Below are positions 46,916-54,969 of a DNA stretch of 64,000 nt, one piece after another. This stretch comes from Verrucomicrobiaceae bacterium. Lineage in GTDB: Bacteria > Verrucomicrobiota > Verrucomicrobiae > Verrucomicrobiales > Akkermansiaceae. The number at the start of each line of letters is the position of its first letter. Within the stretch, counting starts at the first letter, position 1. The notes below the pieces were generated by a model. It was not told the DNA's origin, did no database searches, and worked only from the letters and a program-made list of their open reading frames with translations. Location: contig RPOS01000015.1 in assembly GCA_003820635.1 (NCBI GenBank), forward strand, positions 7,730 through 71,729. Direction: 5' to 3'. A program made the position numbers and the translations under genes.

Positions 46916-48199
46916 TCACTGGTTGCCCATGGTGGAGATCATCTTGATGAGCGGCAGGAACAGCGCGAATACCACCGAGCCGACGATGAGGGCGAGGAAA
47001 ACGATCATGATCGGTTCCAGGATCGAGGTCAGCGCGGTGACGGCGTTGTCCACCTCGTCGTCATAGACATCGGCCACCTTGAGGAGCATTTCCGGCAGTT
47101 GGCCGGTTTCCTCGCCGACGTCCACCATGGAAATGACCATGTTCGGGAAGACTCCGGAGGCCTGCAGCGGGGTGACGATGGTTTCACCTTCCTTGACGGC
47201 CTCGTGGACCTTGTCGATTGCATGGGAGATGACCACGTTGCCGGCGGTATCGCGGGTGATGTTGAGGGCCTGGAGGATGGGCACACCGGATGTGACGAGC
47301 GTGCCGAGGGTGCGCGAGAAGCGCGAGACGGCGCTCTTGCGCTGGATGTCTCCGAGCACGGGCATTTTGAGCTTCATCGTGTCGATGGTGGTGCGGCCGC
47401 CCTTGGTGCGTCCCCACAGGTTGAATAGGAAGACGCCGATGCCGACGAGGATGAAGACGAAGACAATGTTCGGCACGAACAGCGGCCGGGCGAGGAAGAA
47501 CTCGGAGGTGCCGAAGACGATCTTGGAAATCAGCGGCAGGTCCTGATCGGTGTTGGCGAACATTTCCTTGAACTTCGGCACGATGAAAATCATCAGGAAG
47601 ACGAGGATGGCCACGGCGATGAACATGACGATCACCGGATAGACCATGGCGGAAACGATCTTGTTTTTGAGCTTCTGGGCCTTTTCCTGATACTCGGCGA
47701 GACGGTTGAGGACGATTTCAAGCACACCGCCGAGTTCGCCGGCCTTGACCATGTTGACGTAGAGCTTGTTGAAGATCTTGGGGTGCTGGGCGAGCGACTC
47801 GGAGAAGGTGGAGCCGCCCTGAACGTTTTCCGCGAGGGCGGCGACGGTGGCGCGCAGCACGGGGTTGGGCTCCTGTTTCTCAAGCACGGTGAGGCTGCGC
47901 AGCAGCGGCAGGCCGGAATCAATGAGGGTGGCGAGCTGGCGGGTGAAGATCATCAGGTTCTTGGGCTTCACGCGGCCGCCGAGATTGGACTTGGATGCCT
48001 TCGGCTTGGCCTTGGCATTGCGCTTGGTTGGCGCGACGGTCTTGTGGCCCTTCTTGGCCTTGCCTTCTTCCTGGATCTGGGTGGGGTAGAGGCCTTGGGT
48101 GCGGAGCTGCTGGATGGCCTCCGCTTCGCTGTTGGCGGAGACGAAGCCGTCGGTTTGTTCGCCTTTGGCATCTAGCGCGGAATAATGGAAGTTGGGCAT
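46916..48199 (-). CDS. gspF: GspF/PilC-family inner-membrane platform protein
   Basis: A 427-residue protein with two T2SSF domains (about 85-205 and 290-410) and three transmembrane segments. The motifs are 'RQLATLIDSGLPLLRSLTVL', 'MVKAGELGGVLEIVLNRLAE', and in the second domain 'TLGTLVTSGVPILQALNITR' and 'SMVDVGEETGQLPEMLLKVA'. A basic linker (about 45-80, rich in Lys and Ala) follows the N-terminal 'YSALDAKGEQTDGFVSANSE'. It anchors the ATPase to the pseudopilus. It could equally serve a type IV pilus; the GspG next to it favours type II secretion. Confidence 0.9.
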   Translation of the reverse strand: MPNFHYSALDAKGEQTDGFVSANSEAEAIQQLRTQGLYPTQIQEEGKAKKGHKTVAPTKRNAKAKPKASKSNLGGRVKPKNLMIFTRQLATLIDSGLPLLRSLTVLEKQEPNPVLRATVAALAENVQGGSTFSESLAQHPKIFNKLYVNMVKAGELGGVLEIVLNRLAEYQEKAQKLKNKIVSAMVYPVIVMFIAVAILVFLMIFIVPKFKEMFANTDQDLPLISKIVFGTSEFFLARPLFVPNIVFVFILVGIGVFLFNLWGRTKGGRTTIDTMKLKMPVLGDIQRKSAVSRFSRTLGTLVTSGVPILQALNITRDTAGNVVISHAIDKVHEAVKEGETIVTPLQASGVFPNMVISMVDVGEETGQLPEMLLKVADVYDDEVDNAVTALTSILEPIMIVFLALIVGSVVFALFLPLIKMISTMGNQ

Positions 48200-48269
48200 G
48201 GGATCAGTGGGGTAGGGGCTTTGGATTTAGTGAGTTTTTCTTCAGGGAGCAAACCGGAAAACGCCGGGA

Positions 48270-49940
48270 TCAGGTGTATTTGAGAACTTCTTCAATGGTT
48301 GTATTGCCAAGGTAAATATTCCGTAGGCCATCTTCACGCAAGGTGTTCATGCCCAGTTCGACGGCCTTTTGCTTGATGACCACGGTGGGGGCGCGGCCGG
48401 TGATGAGCTCGCGGATGGGATCGGTGATGTTGAGCAGTTCGTAGAGACCGCGGCGGCCGCGGTAGCCGGTCTGGCCGCAGGAGTCACAACCGGCACCGGT
48501 GGAGAATTGTTTGTCGCCCAGTTCGTGGGCGGAGATGCCGAGCTGGCTGAGGATGGCCTCGTTGGGCTCGTAGGGGGACTTGCAGTCCTTGCAGATGGTG
48601 CGGACGAGGCGCTGGGCCAGCACGCCTTCCAGCGAGGCGGCGACGAGGAACGGCTCGCAGCCCATGTCGATGAGACGGGTGACGGCACCGGCGGAGTCGT
48701 TGGTGTGGAGGGTGGAAAGCACCAAGTGGCCGGTCAGCGCGGCCTGAATGCCGATGGTGGCGGTTTCCTTGTCACGCATTTCCCCGATCATGATGCGGTC
48801 CGGGTCCTGGCGCAGGAAGGCGCGCAGGACGCGCGGGAAATCGAGACCGATGGCCTCGTTGATCGGGATCTGGATGATGCCGTCGATGTCGTATTCGACC
48901 GGATCCTCGGCGGTGAGGAGTTTCGAGTCGATGGTGTTGATGCGGCGCAGGGCGGCGTAGAGGGTGGTGGTTTTGCCCGCGCCGGTGGGGCCGGTGACGA
49001 TGAAGATGCCGTTGGGCTTCTCGATGGTCTCGCCGATGTAGTCGAAGATGTGATCGGGCAGGCCGAGGTTTTCGAGTGAGAGGTTCACCGACGAGCGGTC
49101 CAGCACGCGCAGCACGATGGACTCGCCGTGGTGGGTGGGCAGCGAGGAAACGCGCATGTCCACCTGCTTGTCGCCCACCTGCTTGACGATCCGGCCGTCC
49201 TGCGGGATGCGCCGCTCGGCGATGTTCATGTTGGCCATCACCTTGACGCGCGAGAGGATGGGCAGCGCCAGATGCACGGGCGGCGGGGCCATTTCGTAAA
49301 GCGCGCCATCGACGCGGTAGCGGATCTTGAAGTCCTTCTCAAACGGCTCGAAGTGGATGTCCGAGGCCTTTTCCTTGATCGCCTGATAGAGCACCAGATC
49401 CACATAGCGGATGATCGGCGCGGAGTTGGCCTCGCTTTCGAGGTCCTGCGCGCTCTGGGAATCGCCACCGAGTTCGAATGAGGCGAGGATGTCCTCCATC
49501 GCCTTTCCCTCGCCACCATAGCAGTCATTGATTTTGGCCTCGACGAGGTAATCCGGCGCGACGACGACGTGGATTTCACGGCCAAGCGCGAAGCGCAGGT
49601 CCTCGACGGTTTGCGGGTTGAGCGGGTCCACCAGTGCCACGGAGAGGCCGGTTTCATCGAACTGGATGGGCAGCGCGCCATGCAGGCGGGCGGTGCCGGC
49701 GGGGACCAGTGCGAGCAGGGCCTCGGGCGGTGTCCAGTTGCGGATGTCCACCATCTGGGTGCCGAGCTCGGTGGCGACCAGCGGCCAGATGTCATCGCGG
49801 TGCTGGATGACTTGGAAGTCGGCGAGGATCTCGGCGATTTCCTTGCCGCTCTGGTTGACCTCCGCGAGGATGTCCTGGGCGAGGCCTTGGTCGATGAGGC
49901 CGTGCGATTCGAGGAGTTCGATGATCTGGTGGTTGTCCAT
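48270..49940 (-). CDS. gspE: GspE/PilB-family secretion ATPase, second copy
   Basis: A 556-residue ATPase from the ATG at 49940. The N-terminal GspE-N domain (about 1-150) precedes 'KASDIHFEPFEKDFKIRYRV', then Walker A 'IVTGPTGAGKTTTLYAAL', the Asp box 'LLTAEDPVEYDIDGIIQIPI', Walker B 'ILRQDPDRIMIGEMRDKETA'-like sequence and the His box 'LTGHLVLSTLHTNDSAGAVT'. The zinc site is 'CKDCKSPYEPN' with 'CDSCGQTGYRGR'. It powers pseudopilus assembly. A paralogue lies immediately upstream. Confidence 0.88.
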   Translation of the reverse strand: MDNHQIIELLESHGLIDQGLAQDILAEVNQSGKEIAEILADFQVIQHRDDIWPLVATELGTQMVDIRNWTPPEALLALVPAGTARLHGALPIQFDETGLSVALVDPLNPQTVEDLRFALGREIHVVVAPDYLVEAKINDCYGGEGKAMEDILASFELGGDSQSAQDLESEANSAPIIRYVDLVLYQAIKEKASDIHFEPFEKDFKIRYRVDGALYEMAPPPVHLALPILSRVKVMANMNIAERRIPQDGRIVKQVGDKQVDMRVSSLPTHHGESIVLRVLDRSSVNLSLENLGLPDHIFDYIGETIEKPNGIFIVTGPTGAGKTTTLYAALRRINTIDSKLLTAEDPVEYDIDGIIQIPINEAIGLDFPRVLRAFLRQDPDRIMIGEMRDKETATIGIQAALTGHLVLSTLHTNDSAGAVTRLIDMGCEPFLVAASLEGVLAQRLVRTICKDCKSPYEPNEAILSQLGISAHELGDKQFSTGAGCDSCGQTGYRGRRGLYELLNITDPIRELITGRAPTVVIKQKAVELGMNTLREDGLRNIYLGNTTIEEVLKYT

Positions 49941-49996
49941 GGAGCTGGAACTGTGGAAACGGGGAAGTTTGGAAAGTTGCGGGTGAAAAAGTGGCG

Positions 49997-51676
49997 TCAA
50001 TCGGCGTCCGACATGGTGGCGTGAACGACCTCGCTGCCGGAGGTGAGGCCGGCGAGAACCTTGCGGATGCCGTCCTCGCGCAGGGTGCGCATGCCGAGCT
50101 CGCGGGCGCGGCGGCGGAGCTGGGTGGTGGTCAGGCCGGTGTTGATCATCTGGCGGACCTCGTCGTCGATGAGGAATAGCTCGAAAATGCCCATCCGGCC
50201 CTTGTAGCCGTTGCCGCGGCATTTCTCGCAGCCGACGGGGCCGAAAATGGTGGCCTCGGTCATGCGGGAGGTGTCCAGCGAGAGGGCGCGCATTTCCTTG
50301 TCGGTGAGCACGGCGGGGGCCTTGCAGATCGGGCAGAGCTTGCGGACGAGGCGCTGGGCCAGCACCGCGCGCACGGCGGAGGCGATGAGGAAGGGTTTGA
50401 CGCCGATGTCCGCCAGACGGGCCACGGCGGAGGGCGCATCATTGGTGTGAAGGGTGGAAAACACCAAGTGGCCTGTGAGCGAGGCGTTGATGGCGATGTT
50501 GGCCGTTTCCGCATCGCGGATTTCTCCGATCATGATGATGTTCGGTGCCTGGCGCAGCATGGCGCGCAGCGCGGCGGCGAAGGTCATGCCGATGTCGGTT
50601 TTCACCATCACCTGGTTGATGCCGGGCAGCTCATACTCGACCGGGTCCTCCACGGTGATGATCTTCTTGTCCGGCCGGTTGATGACGTTGAGGCAGGCGT
50701 AGAGCGTGGTGGTCTTGCCGGAGCCGGTGGGGCCGGTGACGAGCAGGATGCCGTCCGGCAGTCCGAGCAACTGCTCGAAGGTGTGCTGGTCGTCCGAGAA
50801 AAAGCCGAGTTCCGGCAGGCCGAGCAGCAGCGCGGTCTTGTCCAGAATCCGCATGACGATCGACTCGCCGTGGTTGGAGGGCACCGAGGAAACCCGCAGG
50901 TCCACCTCCTTGTCGCCCATCTTGAGCTGGATGCGGCCGTCCTGCGGCAGGCGTTTTTCCGCGATGGACATGGTGCCGCTCATCACCTTGAGGCGCGCGA
51001 TGATGGCCGGCAGCAGTTTCTTCGGGTGGGTGTCCACATGGACGAGCTTGCCGTCCAGGCGGTAACGGACGCGCACCGAGGTCTCCATCGGCTCGATGTG
51101 GATGTCGGAGGCGCGGACGCGGAAGGCCTCGGAGAGCATCTGCAGCACGAGGCGGATGATGGGCGCGTCTTCACTGCGGTCGCCGGCCTCCAAATCGCCA
51201 GTGGTGACGGTGAGGCCTCCGGCATTTTCGCCGCCGCCAGTCTGGCCGCCGCCGTAGAACTGGCTCAAGTGGTCGTCGATGTCCTGGCGGGTGGCGCACA
51301 TCAGGTTCAGCTCGCGGCCGATGAGGTGCGGCAGGCTGTCGAGCGTGTCGAAATCGAGCGGATCGGTGATGGCGACGGTGAGTGACAGCCCGTCATCCTG
51401 CACGGGGACCACCCGGTAGCGCTTGGCCGTTTCCTCGCTGATGGTCTCGGTGATGGCCGGATCGAAGGAAACGTCCGAGAGCTTGATGAATGGAATGCTG
51501 GCGTTGGCTGCCAGTGTTTGGGCGATTCCCTCCTGCGTGAGTGAGGTATGGGCCAGCAGGTGCTCGACGATGGTTTCCGTGCCGGACAGCGCGCGGCGCG
51601 CACGATCGATGTCATCGGCGCTCACCATGCCGGCTTCGGCGAGCAGTTCTGCGAGGTAATCTTCGTTGGAAAACAC
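49997..51676 (-). CDS. gspE: GspE/PilB-family secretion ATPase, first copy
   Basis: A 559-residue ATPase. The layout is the same as its neighbour: N-terminal domain (1-150), 'RASDIHIEPMETSVRVRYRL', Walker A 'LLVTGPTGSGKTTTLYACL', Asp box 'KKIITVEDPVEYELPGINQV', 'PNIIMIGEIRDAETANIAIN' and 'HLVFSTLHTNDAPSAVARLA'. The tetracysteine zinc site is 'CPICKAPAVLT' and 'CEKCRGNGYKGR'. Two tandem ATPases before one GspF could be heteromeric partners, or one could drive a type IV pilus. It starts the operon; 234 bases upstream hold no gene and should carry the promoter. Confidence 0.88.
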   Translation of the reverse strand: MFSNEDYLAELLAEAGMVSADDIDRARRALSGTETIVEHLLAHTSLTQEGIAQTLAANASIPFIKLSDVSFDPAITETISEETAKRYRVVPVQDDGLSLTVAITDPLDFDTLDSLPHLIGRELNLMCATRQDIDDHLSQFYGGGQTGGGENAGGLTVTTGDLEAGDRSEDAPIIRLVLQMLSEAFRVRASDIHIEPMETSVRVRYRLDGKLVHVDTHPKKLLPAIIARLKVMSGTMSIAEKRLPQDGRIQLKMGDKEVDLRVSSVPSNHGESIVMRILDKTALLLGLPELGFFSDDQHTFEQLLGLPDGILLVTGPTGSGKTTTLYACLNVINRPDKKIITVEDPVEYELPGINQVMVKTDIGMTFAAALRAMLRQAPNIIMIGEIRDAETANIAINASLTGHLVFSTLHTNDAPSAVARLADIGVKPFLIASAVRAVLAQRLVRKLCPICKAPAVLTDKEMRALSLDTSRMTEATIFGPVGCEKCRGNGYKGRMGIFELFLIDDEVRQMINTGLTTTQLRRRARELGMRTLREDGIRKVLAGLTSGSEVVHATMSDAD

Positions 51677-51910
51677 GGGGCTTAAAGTCCTTGAAAGAGG
51701 TTCTAGGGTGTTGCCGCATCGGACATGGCCCTTGCTGCATCTTCGGCAGGGTGGTCAAGCGGCCCCTCGCTTGTCAACCAGCCACATGGGAGGAAATCAG
51801 GTTTTTCCTGAGACCGGATTCATTTGTCCCGCGCTTGTATCCACCATGCCCATCCATGGGCGCGGATTGCGGTGTGACGGCCATGGTTGCGGGCTGTGCA
51901 GCCGGGCGGC

Positions 51911-53185
51911 TCAGGGTTTTTTAAAAGCGCCGGTGATTTCCTCCAGCGAAACTCCGAGAACCGCGCGCGAGATCGGGTCGAGCACTTTCGCATCGCCCTG
52001 GAAATGGATGGTTTCCTGCACGTGCGTCATCGACTGGCCCGGTTCCAGCGGCAGCGCTGGCGAGGAGGTTTCCAATTCATAGAACGGGCCGAGCGGCTTC
52101 TCGTCAGGGCTCGAGGCTCCGTCGTTGTAGGCGTTGATCAAATCACCGGCGTAGGGCTGGGCGTGATCCTCCCACTGCGAGCGCACGTAGGGCAGCTCGG
52201 CCGCGTTAGGCGGCACCTCGCAGCGCACGATGGTCAGCCTGCCGCGTTCCGCATCATAACTGCCGACCACTCCGGTGGAGCGGCCGGGCGGCACGCCGAT
52301 CTTGGAGCGATATTCGCCGTCGCCCTTGAAGAACACGGCCTTGTCCGTGGCGATGAGCCGGTCGGTTTCAAGCGGGCCGAAATAATCGGCGTTCACCGCA
52401 TTTCCGGGGCCTTCCTTGAGCGGGATCACCATGGTCACGCCCGGGCCGTGTTTGAACATGCCGAGCAGCCAGATGGAAACCAGCCCGCTGTCCTGCGTCC
52501 ATGCGTTGTCGCCGCGGTTGGTGAGCGTGTTGGTGGTGCGGTAGGCCAAGGCGCTTGCCCCGGCCGGGATTTCGGTTTTCAAAACGCCGGCTACCGCTGC
52601 CTTGTCGAGCAGTTCCACGGTGCGCTGGATGCCCACCTTCAGGTCGGTGCATGCGCGGTTGATGAGCGAGACGTCTTTCTTGAACTCGACGCGCTTGGAA
52701 TCACTCGCCACCACCACGAACGGCTCGGTATCCAGCACTGCCGGCGTAAACCAGTTCTCAAACTTGTAGGGCATCGGCGCGGGCGGGAAAAACAAGGCGT
52801 ATTGACCGCCCTCGGGCCCGAGCCAGAAGCGCTCCTCACCGCCAAAAACATGGATGTGCCGTGCCAAACCCGTGCGTTCGGCCGGCGGCAGGATCCCGGT
52901 TTTCACATTTTCATAATGAATCCAGCCCAGGCTGTCGCCCTCGTCGCCTGCGGTGGTGGAAGTCATCACGCGGCCCTGCCATGCCGGGGCCACCGCCACC
53001 CGGGCGCCCGTGGCGGCATCCTCCAATACGCGGATCTCCGTGTGAGCCTTCAGGAACTCAAGGTCCTGGCCGAAGTTCGCCGCGCCATCCTGCGGCGCCA
53101 CATTCGCGGCCGGCGGGTTGGGGGATTTTTCACACGCACTCGGCAAAGCCGCCGCCACCAGGGAAAGCAATTGAATGGATTTCAT
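51911..53185 (-). CDS. DUF6786-type putative lipoprotein
   Basis: A 424-residue exported protein from the ATG at 53185. The signal ends in 'LVAAALPSAC', a plausible but atypical lipobox (Pro at -3). The mature protein is beta-rich with 'DLEFLKAHTEIRVLEDAATG', 'AWQGRVMTSTTAGDEGDSLG' and near the end 'VLDPISRAVLGVSLEEITGA', which I associate with the DUF6786 family. The fold suggests a galactose-mutarotase-like or sugar-binding barrel, but no catalytic residues can be assigned. It is divergent from the CoA-disulfide reductase-like gene. Function unknown. Confidence 0.65.
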   Translation of the reverse strand: MKSIQLLSLVAAALPSACEKSPNPPAANVAPQDGAANFGQDLEFLKAHTEIRVLEDAATGARVAVAPAWQGRVMTSTTAGDEGDSLGWIHYENVKTGILPPAERTGLARHIHVFGGEERFWLGPEGGQYALFFPPAPMPYKFENWFTPAVLDTEPFVVVASDSKRVEFKKDVSLINRACTDLKVGIQRTVELLDKAAVAGVLKTEIPAGASALAYRTTNTLTNRGDNAWTQDSGLVSIWLLGMFKHGPGVTMVIPLKEGPGNAVNADYFGPLETDRLIATDKAVFFKGDGEYRSKIGVPPGRSTGVVGSYDAERGRLTIVRCEVPPNAAELPYVRSQWEDHAQPYAGDLINAYNDGASSPDEKPLGPFYELETSSPALPLEPGQSMTHVQETIHFQGDAKVLDPISRAVLGVSLEEITGAFKKP

Positions 53186-53226
53186 GCGACACGGGAAATG
53201 CCCCAACGGCCGGAGCATGCAAGGAA

Positions 53227-53248
53227 GGAAATTTCAGGGGAAATTTCC
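53227..53248. promoter_or_regulatory. Inverted repeat in a divergent promoter region
   Basis: GGAAATTT (53227-53234) and AAATTTCC (53241-53248) are separated by six bases, within the 91 bases between two divergent starts (53185 and 53277). The AT-rich arms differ from the GC-rich hairpin repeats elsewhere and could be an operator. No regulator gene is adjacent. Confidence 0.35.
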
Positions 53249-53276
53249 GCTCGCCAACATATCGCACATTTGAAAT

Positions 53277-54908
53277 ATGAGATGCATGCCTGAAACCATT
53301 GTCATCGTCGGCGGAGTCGCCGGCGGAGCCTCCGCCGCTGCCCGCGCGCGCCGTCACTCGGAAGCGGCGCACATCATCCTGCTGGAGCGCGGCCCGGACG
53401 TTTCCTTCGCCAACTGCGGCCTGCCCTATCACATCGGCGGTGAAATCCCCGATCGCGCGGAACTCGCGCTTCAGACGCCGCAAAGCCTGCGCACGCTGCT
53501 CAATCTGGACGTGCGCACGCTCACCGAAGCCACCGCCATCGACCGCGCGAACAAGCAGGTCCGCGTCCGTTCTCTAACGGATGGCGCAGAGTCCGTCATT
53601 TCCTATGACAAGCTCGTGCTCGCGCCCGGCGCCAGCCCGCTGAGGCCGCCGCTGCCGGGCATTGATAGCCCGCTCATCCACACCCTGCGCAACCTGCAGG
53701 ACATGGATCGCATCAAGGAGGCTGCTGCGGCGGTCGATCACGTCGCCATCATCGGCGCGGGTTTCATCGGCCTGGAAATGGCGGAACAACTCCACCACAT
53801 CGGCAAGCAGGTCAGCGTGATCGAGCTCCAGCCGCAGGTGTTGCCGCAGCTCGATGCGGAAATGGCCCGTCCGCTGGAAAACGCGCTGCGCGAAAAAGGC
53901 GTCGAGTTGATCCTCGGCGATGGCATCGATGGCTTCGAAGCATCATCTAACGGAATTGCCGCGAAGTTGAAATCCGGTAAAACCCTCGCCACCGGGCTGG
54001 TGATCCTCTCCATCGGCGTGCGCCCGGAAAACGGCCTCGCCAAGGATGCCGGGCTTGAGCTCGGCCCGCGCGGCCACATCGTGGTGGACAAGTATCAACT
54101 CACTACCGATCCGGATATCTATGCGGTGGGCGATGTTTGCGAAACCGAGGAGCCGATCCTCGGCAAACGCGCCGCCATTCCGCTTGGTGGCCCGGCCAAC
54201 CGCCAGGGCCGCACCGCTGCGGACCACATGTTCCTCGGTGAAAAGGCACTACCCTATCCCGGCAGCATCGGCACCGCCATCGTGCGGGTGTTCGATTACG
54301 CCGCTGGCATTGCCGGTTGGTCGGAAACACGGCTCAGGATGGAGGGCGTTCCCTACCAGACGGTCACCGTCAACGGCGGCTCGCACGCCGGTTATTTTCC
54401 CGGCGCGGAAACCATCACACTCAAGCTGCTGTGGTCGCCGGAAGACGGCCGCGTGCTCGGCGCGCAGGCCAGTGGCAAGGACGGAGTGGACAAGCGCCTC
54501 GATATCATCGCCACCGCGCTGCGCGGCCGCATGACCATCGATGACTTATGTCATCTGGAGCTTGCCTACGCGCCGCCCTTCGGCAGTGCCAAGGACGTGG
54601 TCAACGTCGCCGGTTTCGCTGCTTGCAACATCCGCGATGGCTTCCTGATACCCGTGCCGGATCTCAAGAGCGCCGGCGCGCAGATCGTCGATGTCCGCCC
54701 GGCGGCAGTGGCGGCCAAACGCCCGGTGCCCGGCGCGAAAAACATCCCGCTCGGCGAACTCCGCGGCAGGTTGGATGAAATCGACCGCTCGCAACCGGTC
54801 TTCACCATCTGCCAGATGGGCAAGACCAGCTACTTCGCCGCGCGCATCCTCTCCAACCACGGTTTCGACGCCCGCAGCATCCTCGGCGGCGCGCATCACC
54901 AGTTGTAG
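53277..54908 (+). CDS. CoA-disulfide reductase-like flavoprotein with rhodanese domain
   Basis: A 543-residue protein. FAD- and NAD-binding motifs are 'IVIVGGVAGGASAAARARR' and 'HVAIIGAGFIGLEMAEQLHH'. The single active-site Cys lies in 'SFANCGLPYHIGGEI', as in CoA-disulfide reductases and NADH oxidases of that group; 'DIYAVGDVCE' is the second FAD motif. The C-terminal 90 residues are a rhodanese-like domain with 'VFTICQMGKTSYFAARIL', whose Cys is at about residue 513. Such fusions reduce CoA disulfides, persulfides or polysulfides with NAD(P)H. The ATGs at 53277 and 53286 are both possible. Confidence 0.87.
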   Translation: MRCMPETIVIVGGVAGGASAAARARRHSEAAHIILLERGPDVSFANCGLPYHIGGEIPDRAELALQTPQSLRTLLNLDVRTLTEATAIDRANKQVRVRSLTDGAESVISYDKLVLAPGASPLRPPLPGIDSPLIHTLRNLQDMDRIKEAAAAVDHVAIIGAGFIGLEMAEQLHHIGKQVSVIELQPQVLPQLDAEMARPLENALREKGVELILGDGIDGFEASSNGIAAKLKSGKTLATGLVILSIGVRPENGLAKDAGLELGPRGHIVVDKYQLTTDPDIYAVGDVCETEEPILGKRAAIPLGGPANRQGRTAADHMFLGEKALPYPGSIGTAIVRVFDYAAGIAGWSETRLRMEGVPYQTVTVNGGSHAGYFPGAETITLKLLWSPEDGRVLGAQASGKDGVDKRLDIIATALRGRMTIDDLCHLELAYAPPFGSAKDVVNVAGFAACNIRDGFLIPVPDLKSAGAQIVDVRPAAVAAKRPVPGAKNIPLGELRGRLDEIDRSQPVFTICQMGKTSYFAARILSNHGFDARSILGGAHHQL

Positions 54909-54969
54909 CCGCAGGGCGGTTTTTCTTTCGGCTTTCCGCGGCAGGGCGCCCCGCCTAGCCTCCGCGGCA

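Noticed and set aside
44075..53185. An exosortase substrate with a CTERM sorting tail in the window
   Set aside because: No protein here ends in a PEP or VPDSG motif followed by a hydrophobic helix and basic tail.
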